A stretch of DNA of 64,000 nucleotides from DATHTC01 sp963746805 (GCA_963746805.1 CAVVCQ010000005.1:482803-546802), one strand, 5' to 3'; positions 24,877-34,470 are shown, counted from the first letter of the stretch. A program made the numbers and translations. The notes: generated by a model not told the origin, from the sequence alone.

Positions 24877-25107
24877 CTACGAGCCCGTGACCGTGACCGT
24901 GACGGTCTCGCGCGCCGGCGCGAGCGGCAGCGGCGTGAGCGTCCGCACCTGCGTCCTCGTCCCCGGCGTGGGCTGGTCCTCGAGGGCCTGTCCCAGGCCG
25001 ATGCCGAGGAGGAAGAGCACGGCCCCGGCGAGGAGGAGCAGGAGCGGCCGGACCCAGCGGGCGCGGCGGCGCGACCGTCGGCGCGACGAGTGCAGCGGCC
25101 CGCTCAC
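24877..25107 (-). CDS. Small single-pass membrane protein
   Basis: 76 residues from GTG 25107: an Arg-rich start (SSRRRSRRRARWVR), one membrane helix (PLLLLLAGAVLFLLGIGLG) and an extracellular tail rich in Thr, Val and Pro ending ETVTVTVTGS. No known family. GTGA overlap with the upstream gene shows it belongs to the DUF501 operon. Confidence 0.6.
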   Translation of the reverse strand: MSGPLHSSRRRSRRRARWVRPLLLLLAGAVLFLLGIGLGQALEDQPTPGTRTQVRTLTPLPLAPARETVTVTVTGS

Positions 25108-25421
25108 GGGCGATAGTCCGACGCGCCGCGCGCGTACTGGTGGAAGGCCGCGCCGACCACGAGTGCGAGCGTCGTCGGCCACCCGCGCGGCGCGCCCGCC
25201 TCGGCGAGCGAGGCCCGGGCCCAGCGGTCGGCGTCGTCGTAGCTGTCCGCGAGCTCGGCGAGGGTGAAGGTCTGGCCCACGCGCTTGCGCAGCTCGGCGA
25301 CGACGAGGTCGACCTGCGCCAGGAGGCGGAGGTACTGGTCCCGGTCGGCGGCCGCGGCCTCGAGCCGGGCGCGGCTCTCCTCCCACTCACGGCGGGTCGT
25401 CTCGACGGCGGCAGTGCTCAC
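25104..25421 (-). CDS. Hypothetical protein, helical, 105 aa
   Basis: From GTG 25421, VSTAAVETTRREWEESRARLEA begins a long helix; the middle LAQVDLVVAELRKRVGQTFTLAELADSY resembles a small helical bundle, and residues near the end (GWPTTLALVVGAAFHQYARG) are partly hydrophobic. No family recognised, though the same arrangement beside DUF501 suggests a conserved actinobacterial gene. GTGA overlaps link it to both neighbours. Confidence 0.6.
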   Translation of the reverse strand: MSTAAVETTRREWEESRARLEAAAADRDQYLRLLAQVDLVVAELRKRVGQTFTLAELADSYDDADRWARASLAEAGAPRGWPTTLALVVGAAFHQYARGASDYRP

Positions 25422-25939
25422 GAAGGGCCGGGAGGGTAGCTGGCGTCCTGGTCGCTGCAGCAGCGCCCCGGCCACGGCTCCTCGAGCTCGGCGAGGATCC
25501 GCTCGCCGAGCTCGTAGCCGGGCCGCGCGAGCGCGAAGGCGACGTGCGCGTGGAGGCACTTGAGCTGCGGCGGGTTGCGCGAGCCGCCGATCCCGAGCTC
25601 GAGCGACGCGCCGCCGTCGCTCCCGGTCCGGCCCGCCGCGAGCGCCCGGCGGACTGCGCGCTGCTCCTCGGTGGCGCGGTCGAGGCTGGCGCGGAGGCCG
25701 GGGTCGTGTGCGACGACCTCGCTCCAGCGCTCGACGCCGCGGCCGGCCTCGAGGCGCGAAACGGCCGCGACGAGGTGGCGGCAGGTCAGGTAGTACGTCG
25801 TCGGGAACGGCCGGCCGTCGACGTCGTAGGCGTCCTGCTCGGTGACGGCAGGGCGGCCGAAGGGGCAGCGGACGACGACCCTCCGGAACGCGCGGGGCGT
25901 GCGGCCGAGCTGTCGTGCGACGACGGCGTGGTCATCCAT
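25418..25939 (-). CDS. DUF501 family protein
   Basis: 173 residues. DUF501 hallmarks: VVARQLGRTPRAFRRVVVRC near the start, RPFPTTYYLTCRHLV, GIGGSRNPPQLKCLHAHVAF and the Cys/His-rich surrounding residues that may bind metal. The family sits next to the DivIC/FtsB and enolase genes in actinobacteria (Rv1025 next to Rv1024 and eno), exactly as here. Function unknown. Overlaps the FtsB-like gene by eight bases. Confidence 0.9.
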   Translation of the reverse strand: MDDHAVVARQLGRTPRAFRRVVVRCPFGRPAVTEQDAYDVDGRPFPTTYYLTCRHLVAAVSRLEAGRGVERWSEVVAHDPGLRASLDRATEEQRAVRRALAAGRTGSDGGASLELGIGGSRNPPQLKCLHAHVAFALARPGYELGERILAELEEPWPGRCCSDQDASYPPGPS

Positions 25940-26300
25940 CGTCCCGGAGGCTAGACCGGGTGGCCTGTGCGCGACGCCATTCCGAGATCCCCTTGACGAT
26001 GTACAGGCGCTCGCCTGGCCGGACGAACCCGAGCCGCCGCGCCTCGCGGACGAGCACGGCGTCGCTCCGCTGCAGCGCGAGCTGTCGCTCGAGCGCCTGC
26101 TCGTCCTTCTGCAGCGAGGCCACGGTCGCCGCCGCGCGCTGCACCTCGGCGCGCCGGTCGAGGTAGGTCGTCAGCGGCTGCCAGTAGAGGTAGCCGAAGA
26201 GGACGACCGCGCCGAGCGCGAGCCAGCGGCGCAGGAGCGCGCTCCGCGGCGGCCGCCGCGAGCGCGCCTTCTTCGACCGTGTCCGGGCAGGCGGAGCCAT
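25932..26300 (-). CDS. FtsB/DivIC septum formation initiator-like protein
   Basis: 122 residues. Basic cytoplasmic start (MAPPARTRSKKARSRRPPRS), one membrane helix around 28-46, then an outside coiled coil (RRAEVQRAAATVASLQKDEQ and following) and the conserved EARRLGFVRPGERLYIV typical of DivIC/FtsB. It would help assemble the divisome with FtsL and FtsQ. The position upstream of DUF501 and downstream of eno/pyk matches mycobacterial Rv1024. Confidence 0.85.
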   Translation of the reverse strand: MAPPARTRSKKARSRRPPRSALLRRWLALGAVVLFGYLYWQPLTTYLDRRAEVQRAAATVASLQKDEQALERQLALQRSDAVLVREARRLGFVRPGERLYIVKGISEWRRAQATRSSLRDDG

Positions 26301-26706
26301 GGGACTGCAGACTTCGCCCACGGAGGCGGCGGTTCCTGCCACCAGGAACGGAGAGCGCTGCTTCGTTTCCGATCCGAAAGCGACAAAGCAACAGACTGTC
26401 ACTAAGTCGCTTTCAAGCCGTATTCGAGGGTCCCGGAGCGATCGGACGGGCGGGATCGCCGCGTGCCCCGTCCAGGGGCACAGCGCATCCCGCCCGTCAC
26501 GACACGCAAGTGCCGATGAGAACCGGTTCCTGGCCGGAGCGCCCGCACCGCAGGTGCGCGCGCGCAGGCCACACCACCGTGCCGGCCACTGCAACGAGAG
26601 ACGGCCACTCGGCCGAAGGGCGGTTCATCCGCCCGAGAGGCCACACCCAGGCCACTCGAAGCCCTCAGGCAGAAGGAGGGGGCTCGTGGGGGAACCATGG
26701 GTTCCC
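26301..26706. other. 406-base intergenic region with a long hairpin
   Basis: No convincing protein gene, tRNA or riboswitch was recognised. Its main feature is the 26445-26498 inverted repeat (separate entry). It probably holds the end of the pyk transcript and the promoter of the ftsB-like operon, both read on the minus strand. Confidence 0.6.
26445..26498. repeat. Long two-tier inverted repeat (hairpin)
   Basis: The outer arms GACGGGCGGGAT and ATCCCGCCCGTC are perfectly complementary over 12 bases; inside, GTGCCCC and GGGGCAC pair over seven bases around a short loop. No T run follows on either strand, so it is not a standard intrinsic terminator. It could be a structured RNA, an attenuator ahead of the ftsB-like operon, or a rho-free actinobacterial terminator of pyk. 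Confidence 0.6.
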
Positions 26707-28125
26707 CTACGCAATATCCACCTTGATCACGTTCGTCGAGCCCGGCATGTTCACCGCCGTCCCCGCCGTGATCACGACCCGGTCGCCCGCGGCGACGATG
26801 CCGCTCGCGCGGGAGATGTCCACCGAGCGCGACCAGAGATCCTCGACGTCCGTCGTCTCGGGCATCTCGAGGGGCGTGACTCCCCATTCGAGCGCCATGT
26901 GCTGGACGGATTGCCGCTGGTGGCTCAGTCCCAGAATCGGGCGCCGCGGCCGCAGGCGGGCGACCGCCGACGCCGTCCTCCCGGTGAACGTCGGGACGAT
27001 GATCGCGCGCGCCCCGAGCGCCTCGGCGAGGTCGCAGGCCGCGTTGGACATGGCCCGACCGACGCCGGGGTTCTCGGCAGCGTCGGGCATCTGGTGCCGG
27101 TAGTCGAGGTGCGGCTCCACCGCCCGCGCGATCCGGTCCATCACCTGAACCGCCTCGACCGGGTACTCGCCGACGGCCGTCTCGCCGGAGAGCATGACCG
27201 CCGACGTGCCGTCGAGGATCGCGTTCGCGACGTCGCTCGCCTCGGCGCGGGTGGGCTCGGCCTGGTGGATCATCGACTCGAGCATCTGCGTCGCCGTGAT
27301 GACCGGGACGCCGAGCCGCAGCGACCGCTCGATGATCCGCTTCTGGATCAGCGGCACCGACTCCGGGCCGATCTCGACGCCGAGGTCGCCGCGGGCGACC
27401 ATCACCGCGTGCGTCTCGGCGAGGATGTCGTCGAGCGCGTCGACGGCCTCCGCCTTCTCGATCTTCGCGATCACGTGCGCCGTCGCGTCCCGCTCCTCGA
27501 GCAGGCGGCGGAGGTCGCGCACGTCGGCGGCGGAGCGCACGAACGAGAGCGCGACGTAGTCGACGCCGAGCTCGAGCGCGAACTCGAGGTCCTCGAGGTC
27601 CTTCCGCGTGAGGGACGGGATCGGCACGGGCACGCCCGGGAGGTTCACGCCCTTGTGCGGCCCGATCACGCCGCCGACGACGACGGTGCAGCGCGCACGC
27701 CCATTCTCGACCGACTCGACGCGCAGCCGCACGAGCCCGTCGTCGATGAGCACGTCGTGGCCCACCTGGAGGACGTCGCCGATGACCGAGGGAGCGACGG
27801 GCAGGTCGTCGCCGACGGCCGAGTCCTCGCCCGCGACGACGAGCTCGTCGCCGGTCTCGACCACGAGCGGCGCGTCGAGGTCGCCCACGCGGAGCTTCGG
27901 CCCCTGCAGGTCGGCCACGATCGCGAGCGTCCGCCAGCCGCTTTCGTTCTGGACCTCGCGGACGGTCCGGAAGACCGTGGCGTGGTCGTCGTGCGAGCCG
28001 TGCGAGAAGTTGAGGCGGACGGCGTTCATCCCCGCCTCGACCAGCCGCTCGACCGTCGCCTTCTCGGACGTGGCCGGGCCGATCGTGGCGAGGATCTTCG
28101 TCCGCCGTGGCTCCGTCGCGGCCAT
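26707..28125 (-). CDS. pyk: Pyruvate kinase
   Basis: 472 residues, usual length. It makes pyruvate and ATP from phosphoenolpyruvate and ADP. Seen: RRTKILATIGPAT and NFSHGSHDDH at the N-terminus (ATP, K+ and Mg sites), IAKIEKAEAV (catalytic Lys and Glu), MVARGDLGVEIG, and the family signature around ITATQMLESMI. The C-terminal allosteric domain is complete to the end. Only nine bases separate it from the enolase gene upstream, so the last two glycolytic steps are probably co-transcribed. Confidence 0.96.
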   Translation of the reverse strand: MAATEPRRTKILATIGPATSEKATVERLVEAGMNAVRLNFSHGSHDDHATVFRTVREVQNESGWRTLAIVADLQGPKLRVGDLDAPLVVETGDELVVAGEDSAVGDDLPVAPSVIGDVLQVGHDVLIDDGLVRLRVESVENGRARCTVVVGGVIGPHKGVNLPGVPVPIPSLTRKDLEDLEFALELGVDYVALSFVRSAADVRDLRRLLEERDATAHVIAKIEKAEAVDALDDILAETHAVMVARGDLGVEIGPESVPLIQKRIIERSLRLGVPVITATQMLESMIHQAEPTRAEASDVANAILDGTSAVMLSGETAVGEYPVEAVQVMDRIARAVEPHLDYRHQMPDAAENPGVGRAMSNAACDLAEALGARAIIVPTFTGRTASAVARLRPRRPILGLSHQRQSVQHMALEWGVTPLEMPETTDVEDLWSRSVDISRASGIVAAGDRVVITAGTAVNMPGSTNVIKVDIA

Positions 28126-28134
28126 GGCGTGAGG

Positions 28135-29417
28135 CTAGCGGTCGGCGCGCGGGAAGACGCCCCACCCGGGATAGCGGGCCTCGTCCCCGAGCTCCTCCTC
28201 GATCCGCAGCAGCTGGTTGTACTTCGCCACGCGGTCGGTCCGCGAGGGCGCCCCGGTCTTGATCTGGCCTGCGCCCGTCGCGACCGCGAGGTCGGCGATC
28301 GTCGTGTCCTCGGTCTCGCCCGAGCGGTGCGAGATGACGGTCGCATAGCCGTTCGCGCGGGCGAGCTCGATCGCCTCGAGCGTCTCGGTGAGCGTCCCGA
28401 TCTGGTTCACCTTCAGCAGGATCGCGTTGCCGACGCCGGCGTCGATCCCCTGCCGGAGGCGATCGGGATTCGTGACGAAGAGGTCGTCACCGACGAGCTG
28501 GAGCCGCCCGCCCTCCTGCTCCGTGAACGCGCGCCACCCGTCCCAGTCGTCCTCGGCGAGCCCGTCCTCGACCGACACGAGCGGGAAGCGGTCGGCGAGC
28601 CCCGCGTAGAGCGAGACCATCCCTGCGGCATCGAGCTCGCGCCCCTCGACCCGGTAGACGCCCTCTCGCGAAGAACTCGGTCGACGCGGGATCGAGCGCG
28701 ATGGCGACCCGGTCGGCGTGGCCGGCCCGGTCGGCGGCCTCGAGGATCGCGGCGATGGCGTCCTCGGCGGTGGCGAGGTCCGGCGCGAAGCCGCCCTCGT
28801 CGCCGACGGCGGTCGCGAGCCCGCGCTCGTGCAGGAGCGCCTTCAGCGAGTGGAACGTCTCGGCGCCGATCCGGAGCCCCTCGGCGAACGAGTCGGCGCC
28901 GGCCGGCACGACCATGAACTCCTGGAAGTCGATCGTGTTCTCGGCGTGAGCGCCGCCGTTGATCACGTTCATCATCGGCACCGGCAGGACGTTCGCGTCG
29001 CGGCTGCCGCGACCGATCCAGCGGAACAGCGAGACGCCCGCGTCGGCGGCCGCGGCCTTCGCGGTCGCGAGCGAGACGCCGAGGATCGCGTTCGCGCCCA
29101 GACGGCCCTTGTTCGGCGTCCCGTCGAGCTCGACGAGGCGCCGGTCGACCGCCTCCTGGTCGGCGGCGTCGAGACCACGCACGCGCAGCCGCGAGCTCGC
29201 CCTCGACGTTCGCGACCGCCTTCGTCACGGCCTTGCCGCCGTAGACGGCGCGGTCTCCGTCGCGGAGCTCGACCGCCTCGTGGGCGCCGGTCGAGGCGCC
29301 GGACGGCACGGCCGCCCGCCCGCGTGCCCCGCTCTCGAGCTCGACCTCGACCTCGACGGTCGGGTTCCCGCGCGAGTCGAGGATCTGCCGTCCGTGCACG
29401 CTACGGATCGCTGCCAC
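28135..29417 (-). CDS. eno: Enolase, with two single-base frameshifts
   Basis: Converts 2-phosphoglycerate to phosphoenolpyruvate. The protein is complete but spread over three frames: GTG 29417 gives AIRSVHGRQILDSRGNPTVE; after an extra base near 29183 the frame with LDGTPNKGRLGANAILGVSL and MMNVINGGAHAENTIDFQEF continues; after another near 28668 the third frame carries VSVEDGLAEDDWDGW, LLKVNQIGTLTET and the signature VISHRSGETED. Removing one base at each place restores a normal enolase of about 427 residues, so sequencing error is likelier than decay of this essential gene. Overlaps mazG by 17 bases. Confidence 0.93.
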
Positions 29418-30210
29418 GCAACGCCTCCTTCGCCTGGTCGTACCACCGGTCCTGGGCCTCGAGCCCGAGCGCCGTCCACTCCTCGCCGGCCTCGGCCGCC
29501 AGCTCCTGCGCGCGCTCGACGCGCCGCACGAACCTGCCGCTCGTGGCGCGGAGCGCGAGCTCGGGGTCGACGTTCAGCCGCCGTGCGACGTTGACGACCG
29601 TGAAGAGGACGTCGCCCACCTCGTCGAAGACGCGCTGGTCGGGCTCGGTCTCCGGGGCCGGCTCGCCCGCGCGCCCGAGCTCGTCGCGCAGCTCGGCGAG
29701 CTCCTCCTCGAGCTTCTCGAGCGGCCCGTCGAGGTCGACCCACTCGTAGCCGACCGCCGCCGCGCGGCGCTGCACCTTGCGCGCATGCAGCAGCGCGGGC
29801 AGCGCCTCGGGAACGTCGTGGAAGACGCCCTCGCGCCCCTCCTGCTCGGTCTTGATCCGCTCCCAGTTCTCCTTCACACGGCCGGCCGTGCGCGCCTCGG
29901 CCTCGCCGAAGACGTGCGGATGGCGGCGGACGAGCTTGTCGTGCACGTTCCGCGCCACGTCCGCCAGGTCGCCGCGCCCCTGCTCGGCGAGGAGCTGCGC
30001 GAGGAAGTAGACCTGGAAGAGGAGGTCGCCGAGCTCGTCGAGGAGCTTCTCGGGCGCGTCGGCGATCGCCGCGTCCGCGACCTCGTAGGCCTCCTCGACG
30101 GTGTGCGGCACGATCGTGCGCGCGGTCTGCTCGCGGTCCCACGGACAGTCGCGGCGCAGCCGCTCGGTCAGGTCCTGCAGGCGCTCGAGCTCGTCGCCGA
30201 GCCGGGCCAA
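29401..30210 (-). CDS. mazG: MazG nucleoside triphosphate pyrophosphohydrolase
   Basis: 269 residues from TTG 30210. First MazG domain: DCPWDREQTARTI and EEAYEVADAA with the EEXXE metal motif, then DELGDLLFQVYFLAQL (EXXD). The second domain repeats LEEELAELRDELG and EVGDVLFTVVNVARRL. It hydrolyses canonical and damaged NTPs to NMPs in the cytoplasm. It sits between the PPIase and eno genes, close to the mycobacterial mfd-mazG-lpqU-eno order. Confidence 0.93.
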   Translation of the reverse strand: MARLGDELERLQDLTERLRRDCPWDREQTARTIVPHTVEEAYEVADAAIADAPEKLLDELGDLLFQVYFLAQLLAEQGRGDLADVARNVHDKLVRRHPHVFGEAEARTAGRVKENWERIKTEQEGREGVFHDVPEALPALLHARKVQRRAAAVGYEWVDLDGPLEKLEEELAELRDELGRAGEPAPETEPDQRVFDEVGDVLFTVVNVARRLNVDPELALRATSGRFVRRVERAQELAAEAGEEWTALGLEAQDRWYDQAKEALRGSDP

Positions 30211-30214
30211 CCCG

Positions 30215-31231
30215 TCAGCCGGCGGACGTGGTGGTGCCGGCGGTGGCCGTCGCGGCCGCGGGAGGCTTGAACCCGACCTGGTAGGTCGTGTCCTCGTCGA
30301 AGTCCTTCTTCGTGTCCTCCACCCAGGTCGTCATCGCCTCGTTGCGCTTCGTCTGCAGCAGCTGCTGCCGAATCGACTGCTTGACCTTGCTCAGCTCGGT
30401 CGTCTCGGCCGCCTTGATCTCGCCGATCGGCTCGATGATGTGGAAGCCGTACTGCGTCTTCACCGGTCGCGAGACCTGACCCTCCTTGAGGAGGAACGCG
30501 GTGTGGTCGAACGGCGCGACGGTCTGGCCGCGCGCGATGGTCAGCTTGCCGCCCTGCGACGCGGACGCCGGGTCCTTGGAGAACTTCTTCGCGAGCGCTG
30601 CGAAGTTGCCGCCGTCCTGCAGCTGCTGGTAGATGCTGTCCGCCTGCTTCTTCGTGGGGACGAGGATGTGGCGGACCTCCCGCTGCTCGGGCGTCCCGTA
30701 CTGCGCCTTGTTCTTGGTGTAGTAGTCCTGGATCTCCTTGTCGGTGACCTTGATGTCCTCGGTCACCTTCTTGAAGATCCCCTCCTGGACGAGCTGTGCG
30801 CGGATGTCGCGCTTCACGCTCTCCTCGGTGAGGCCCTGCTGCTTGAGCTGCTCCTGGTACTTCTTGTCGCTGCCCTGGAAGTACTGCTTCTTGATCTGTG
30901 CGAGCCGGTCGTCGACCTGCTTGTCGGTGACCTCGACCTCGAGCTCGTCGGCCTTGATCTCGAACTGCTCGCGCTGCACGAGGAACTGCACGGCCTGGTT
31001 CTTCAGCGTGTTGTACTCGGGCGAGCCGACCTTCGGAAAGTCGCGCTTCTGCAGCGTGTAGCTCTTCTTCGCCTGGCCGATCAGCGCATCGAACTCGCTC
31101 TTGTCGATCGTGTTGCCGTCGACGACGGCGATCGCGTCCGCCGGCACGTCCTCGGAGTCGCCGCCGCAGGCCGCGCCGACGAGGGCGAGGGCCGCGAGCA
31201 GGGAAACGAGGATGAGCTTGAGGCGTGTCAT
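30215..31231 (-). CDS. SurA/PrsA-like peptidyl-prolyl isomerase lipoprotein
   Basis: 338 residues. Signal peptide with lipobox LVGAACGGD (modified Cys about 22). A SurA_N-like helical domain (FDALIGQAKKSYTLQKRDFP; VTDKQVDDRLAQIKKQYF) leads to a parvulin domain from about 185: EVRHILVPTKKQADSIYQQL, FAALAKKFSKDPAS, GGKLTIARGQTVAPFDHTAF and YGFHIIEPIG. It would fold exported proteins outside the membrane while anchored by lipid. It is more Lys/Gln-rich than its neighbours. It takes the place of lpqU in the mycobacterial order. Confidence 0.9.
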   Translation of the reverse strand: MTRLKLILVSLLAALALVGAACGGDSEDVPADAIAVVDGNTIDKSEFDALIGQAKKSYTLQKRDFPKVGSPEYNTLKNQAVQFLVQREQFEIKADELEVEVTDKQVDDRLAQIKKQYFQGSDKKYQEQLKQQGLTEESVKRDIRAQLVQEGIFKKVTEDIKVTDKEIQDYYTKNKAQYGTPEQREVRHILVPTKKQADSIYQQLQDGGNFAALAKKFSKDPASASQGGKLTIARGQTVAPFDHTAFLLKEGQVSRPVKTQYGFHIIEPIGEIKAAETTELSKVKQSIRQQLLQTKRNEAMTTWVEDTKKDFDEDTTYQVGFKPPAAATATAGTTTSAG

Positions 31232-31260
31232 GAGAGGGAGTTTCGGCGCGGCGCAGTGGG

Positions 31261-34200
31261 TCAGGCCGCTTGGCGAGCGTCGATCATAGCATCGACGAGT
31301 CGGATCGCTCCCTTGAATTCGTCTTCTCTTAACGTCACCTCGCGCTTCGTCGTCACGTAGACCGCGGTCTGGACGCGACCGCGGATCGCGCGCAGCTCCT
31401 CGGTGCCGAGCACGAGCGGCCCGACGGTCGCCCGGCCGCCGCGGAAGACGAGGTAGTCGGCGCCGAGCCGCGCGACCTTGAGCTTCGCCTCCTGGATCGC
31501 GAACAGGTTCTCGACGGGCTCGGGCACCGGGCCGTAGCGGTCCTCGATCGCCGCATGCAGCTCGCGGAGCTCGTCCTCGTGCTCGGCGAGGGCGAGCCTG
31601 CGGTGGAGGTCGATCCGCAGCGCCTCGGACGAGATGTACACGGCCGGCACGTAAGCGTCGACCCGGGCGTCGACCCGCACGGGCCGCGCGACGGCGCGCC
31701 GCTGGCCCGACAGCTCGGCGACAGCCTCGGCGAGCATCTCGACGTAGAGCTCGAACCCGAGGGCCGCCACGTGCCCCGACTGCTCGGCGCCCAGCAGGTC
31801 GCCCGCGCCGCGGATCTCGAGATCGCGCATCGCGATCGCGAAGCCGGCGCCGAGCTCGGTGTGGTCGGCGAGCGTCGACAGCCGGGCGCGCGCCTCGGGG
31901 GTCAGCTCGTGCGCGTCCGGGTAGAGGAGGTACGCGTACGCGGTCTTGTCGGAGCGGCCGACGCGGCCGCGGATCTGGTAGAGCTGGGCGAGCCCGAGCG
32001 TATCGGCGCGCTCGATGACGAGCGTGTTCGCCTGCGGGATGTCGAGGCCCGACTCGATGATCGTGGTCGAGACGAGGACATCGGCGTCGCCGCGCAGGAA
32101 CGCGTGCATCTTGTCCTCGAGCTCCTTCTCGCGCATCTGACCGTGTGCAGTGATGACGCGGAGCTGCGGGCACAGCTGCCGGATCTTCTCCCCCGCCTCC
32201 TCGATCGTCTCGACGCGGTTGTGGAGGTAGAAGGACTGGCCGCCCCGCTCGTGCTCGCGCTCGAGCGCCTGCCGGATCAGCTCCTCGTCGTACTCGCCGA
32301 CGGTCGTGCGGATCGGGCGCCGGCCCTCGGGCGGGGTCTCGATGACGGAGATGTCGCGCAGCCCGGCGAGCGACATGTGCAGCGTCCGCGGGATCGGCGT
32401 GGCGGTGAGCGTGAGGACGTCGGCCTCGAGCCGCAGCGCCTTCAGGAGCTCCTTCTGCGCCACGCCGAACCGCTGCTCCTCGTCGACGACGACGAGCCCG
32501 AGGTTCTTCGGCACGACGTCGCGCGAGAGCACGCGGTGCGTCCCGATGAGCACGTCGACCTTCCCCTCGGCGAATCCGGCGAGCACCTGCTTCGTCTCCT
32601 TCGGCGGGCGGAAGCGGGAGACCATCTCGACCGTGACGGGGAAGTCGCGGTACCGCTGGCGGAAGGTGTGCCAGTGCTGCTCGGCGAGGATCGTCGTCGG
32701 CGCGAGCACGAGCACCTGGCGGCCGTTGAGGGCGACCGCGAACGCCGCCCGAACGGCGACCTCGGTCTTGCCGAAGCCGACGTCGCCGCAGACGAGGCGG
32801 TCCATCGGGCGCGGGGTCTCGAGGTCCTCCTCCACGGCCTCGATCGCCCGCCGCTGGTCCTCGGTCTCGCGGTACGGGAACGAGGCCTCGAGCTGCTCGT
32901 ACCACTCGGAGGTGAGGTCGTACTCGAGGCCCGGCGCCTGCTGGCGCTGCGCGTAGAGGCCGAGCAGGTCCGAGGCGAGCTCGCGCACGGAGGCCCGCGC
33001 GCGGCTCTTGAGCGTCTGCCACGCCTTGCCGCCGAGCTTCGACAGCGCGGGGGCGGTCGCGTCGGCGCCGATGTACTTCGACACCTTCCCGAGCTGCTCG
33101 TGCGGGACGTAGAGCCGGTCCTCGCCCCTGAAGGCGAGGAGGAGGTAGTCGCGCGTGACGTCGGCGACCTCGCGCGTCTCGTAGCCGAGCAGCTTTCCGA
33201 TCCCGTGGTCCTCGTGGACGACGTAGTCGCCGACGCGGAGATCGGCGAACGACTGGAGCGCGCGTCCCAGCCGCGCGTCACCACGCGGTGCTCGCTTGCG
33301 GAAGACCTGGGTGTCCGGGAGCAGGACGAGGCCGAGGTCGCGCCACACGAACCCGCGGCGCGCCGGCGCGACGGCGAAGAGCAGCGCGGCGTCCTCCGGG
33401 AACCGGTCGCCCGGCTCGAGGATCCGCGCCTCGACCTTGCGCAGCATCCCCTGCGTCCGCAACGCGTCCCCGCGGTGCGCGAACGCGACCACGACGCGGT
33501 GGCCCGCGCGGACCAGGCCCGCGAGCTCGTTCTCGGCCTCGCTCAGACCACGCGCGGCGATCGCGGGCCGGACGGCCTCGAACGCGAACGGCTGCCCGCG
33601 CGGGAACGGGTCGAGCTCGGAGACGCCGTCGAGGTCGAGCCCGGCTCCCAGCTCCTCCCACACGCCGCGGACCTCGTCCGGCTCCCACACGAAGTCGGGC
33701 CGGCGGTCGAGCGGCGGGACGAGGTCGTCGGGGGCCGTTGGCGCGGCGCCGTCCTCCTCGTCGTCCGGGAGCTCGATCTCGCGGAGGTCGAGCCGCCGCT
33801 CGGCGGCCGGGTACACGGCAGCCTCCTCGACGGCGTGCAGGGCGCGCTGCGTGAACGGCGAGAAGGCGCGTACGGCCTCGACCTCGTCCCCGAAGAACTC
33901 GATGCGCAGCGGCTCCCGCCCCGTGGCCGGGAAGACGTCGACGAGGCCGCCGCGGACCGCGAACTGGCCGCGATCGTCGACCCGCTCGACCCGCTCGTAG
34001 CCGGCGAGCGCGAGCTCCTCCGCCAGCTGCTCGAGGCCGACCTCGACGCCCGTTCGGAGCACGATCGTCGGCGGGCGCTGCTCGGCGGGCGGCATCCCCT
34101 CCGCGAGCGACGCCGCTGACGCGAAGACGAGCCCGCCCGCGGCGAGGACGTCGAGCGCCCGCGCCCGCTCGCCGACGAGGTGCGGCGGCGGCTCGAGCCC

Positions 34201-34470
34201 CGACTCCCACCGGACCCCGCGGCTCGGCAGCAACGCGACGCGCTCCGGCCCGAGCAGCCAGCCGGCGGCCTCGGCCAGATCCCGCGCGTCGCCGTCGTCC
34301 GGGACGAGCACGACCGTCTCCTCCCCGCGCGCCTCGTGGAGCGCCGCCAGGACGAGCGGGAGCGCCGGCTCGGAGATCCGCGCACGCTCGGGCAGCGCCT
34401 CGACATAGGCGTGGAGGCGCTCGGAGCCGAGGAGCTCCTCGACGAGCGAATGGAGAATCGGGCGGTCCAC
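31261..34470 (-). CDS. mfd: Transcription-repair coupling factor Mfd
   Basis: 1069 residues (E. coli about 1148) from GTG 34470. The N-terminal UvrB-like module is complete (FGDEVEAVRAFSPFTQRALH), followed by the CarD-like RNA polymerase-interaction domain (VGDYVVHEDHGIGKLLGYE). The helicase has Walker A GDVGFGKTEVA, GTHRVLSRDV, DEEQRFGV, TLTATPIPRTL and ESGLDIPQANTLV, and a C-terminal TRCF domain. It removes stalled RNA polymerase and recruits UvrA. Gene order pth-mfd-PPIase-mazG. Confidence 0.96.
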   Translation of the reverse strand: MDRPILHSLVEELLGSERLHAYVEALPERARISEPALPLVLAALHEARGEETVVLVPDDGDARDLAEAAGWLLGPERVALLPSRGVRWESGLEPPPHLVGERARALDVLAAGGLVFASAASLAEGMPPAEQRPPTIVLRTGVEVGLEQLAEELALAGYERVERVDDRGQFAVRGGLVDVFPATGREPLRIEFFGDEVEAVRAFSPFTQRALHAVEEAAVYPAAERRLDLREIELPDDEEDGAAPTAPDDLVPPLDRRPDFVWEPDEVRGVWEELGAGLDLDGVSELDPFPRGQPFAFEAVRPAIAARGLSEAENELAGLVRAGHRVVVAFAHRGDALRTQGMLRKVEARILEPGDRFPEDAALLFAVAPARRGFVWRDLGLVLLPDTQVFRKRAPRGDARLGRALQSFADLRVGDYVVHEDHGIGKLLGYETREVADVTRDYLLLAFRGEDRLYVPHEQLGKVSKYIGADATAPALSKLGGKAWQTLKSRARASVRELASDLLGLYAQRQQAPGLEYDLTSEWYEQLEASFPYRETEDQRRAIEAVEEDLETPRPMDRLVCGDVGFGKTEVAVRAAFAVALNGRQVLVLAPTTILAEQHWHTFRQRYRDFPVTVEMVSRFRPPKETKQVLAGFAEGKVDVLIGTHRVLSRDVVPKNLGLVVVDEEQRFGVAQKELLKALRLEADVLTLTATPIPRTLHMSLAGLRDISVIETPPEGRRPIRTTVGEYDEELIRQALEREHERGGQSFYLHNRVETIEEAGEKIRQLCPQLRVITAHGQMREKELEDKMHAFLRGDADVLVSTTIIESGLDIPQANTLVIERADTLGLAQLYQIRGRVGRSDKTAYAYLLYPDAHELTPEARARLSTLADHTELGAGFAIAMRDLEIRGAGDLLGAEQSGHVAALGFELYVEMLAEAVAELSGQRRAVARPVRVDARVDAYVPAVYISSEALRIDLHRRLALAEHEDELRELHAAIEDRYGPVPEPVENLFAIQEAKLKVARLGADYLVFRGGRATVGPLVLGTEELRAIRGRVQTAVYVTTKREVTLREDEFKGAIRLVDAMIDARQAA

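Noticed and set aside
26301..26706. Riboswitch, tRNA, 6S, SRP or RNase P RNA in the pyk-ftsB gap
   Set aside because: None of the conserved core sequences of these RNAs were found; only the hairpin remains.
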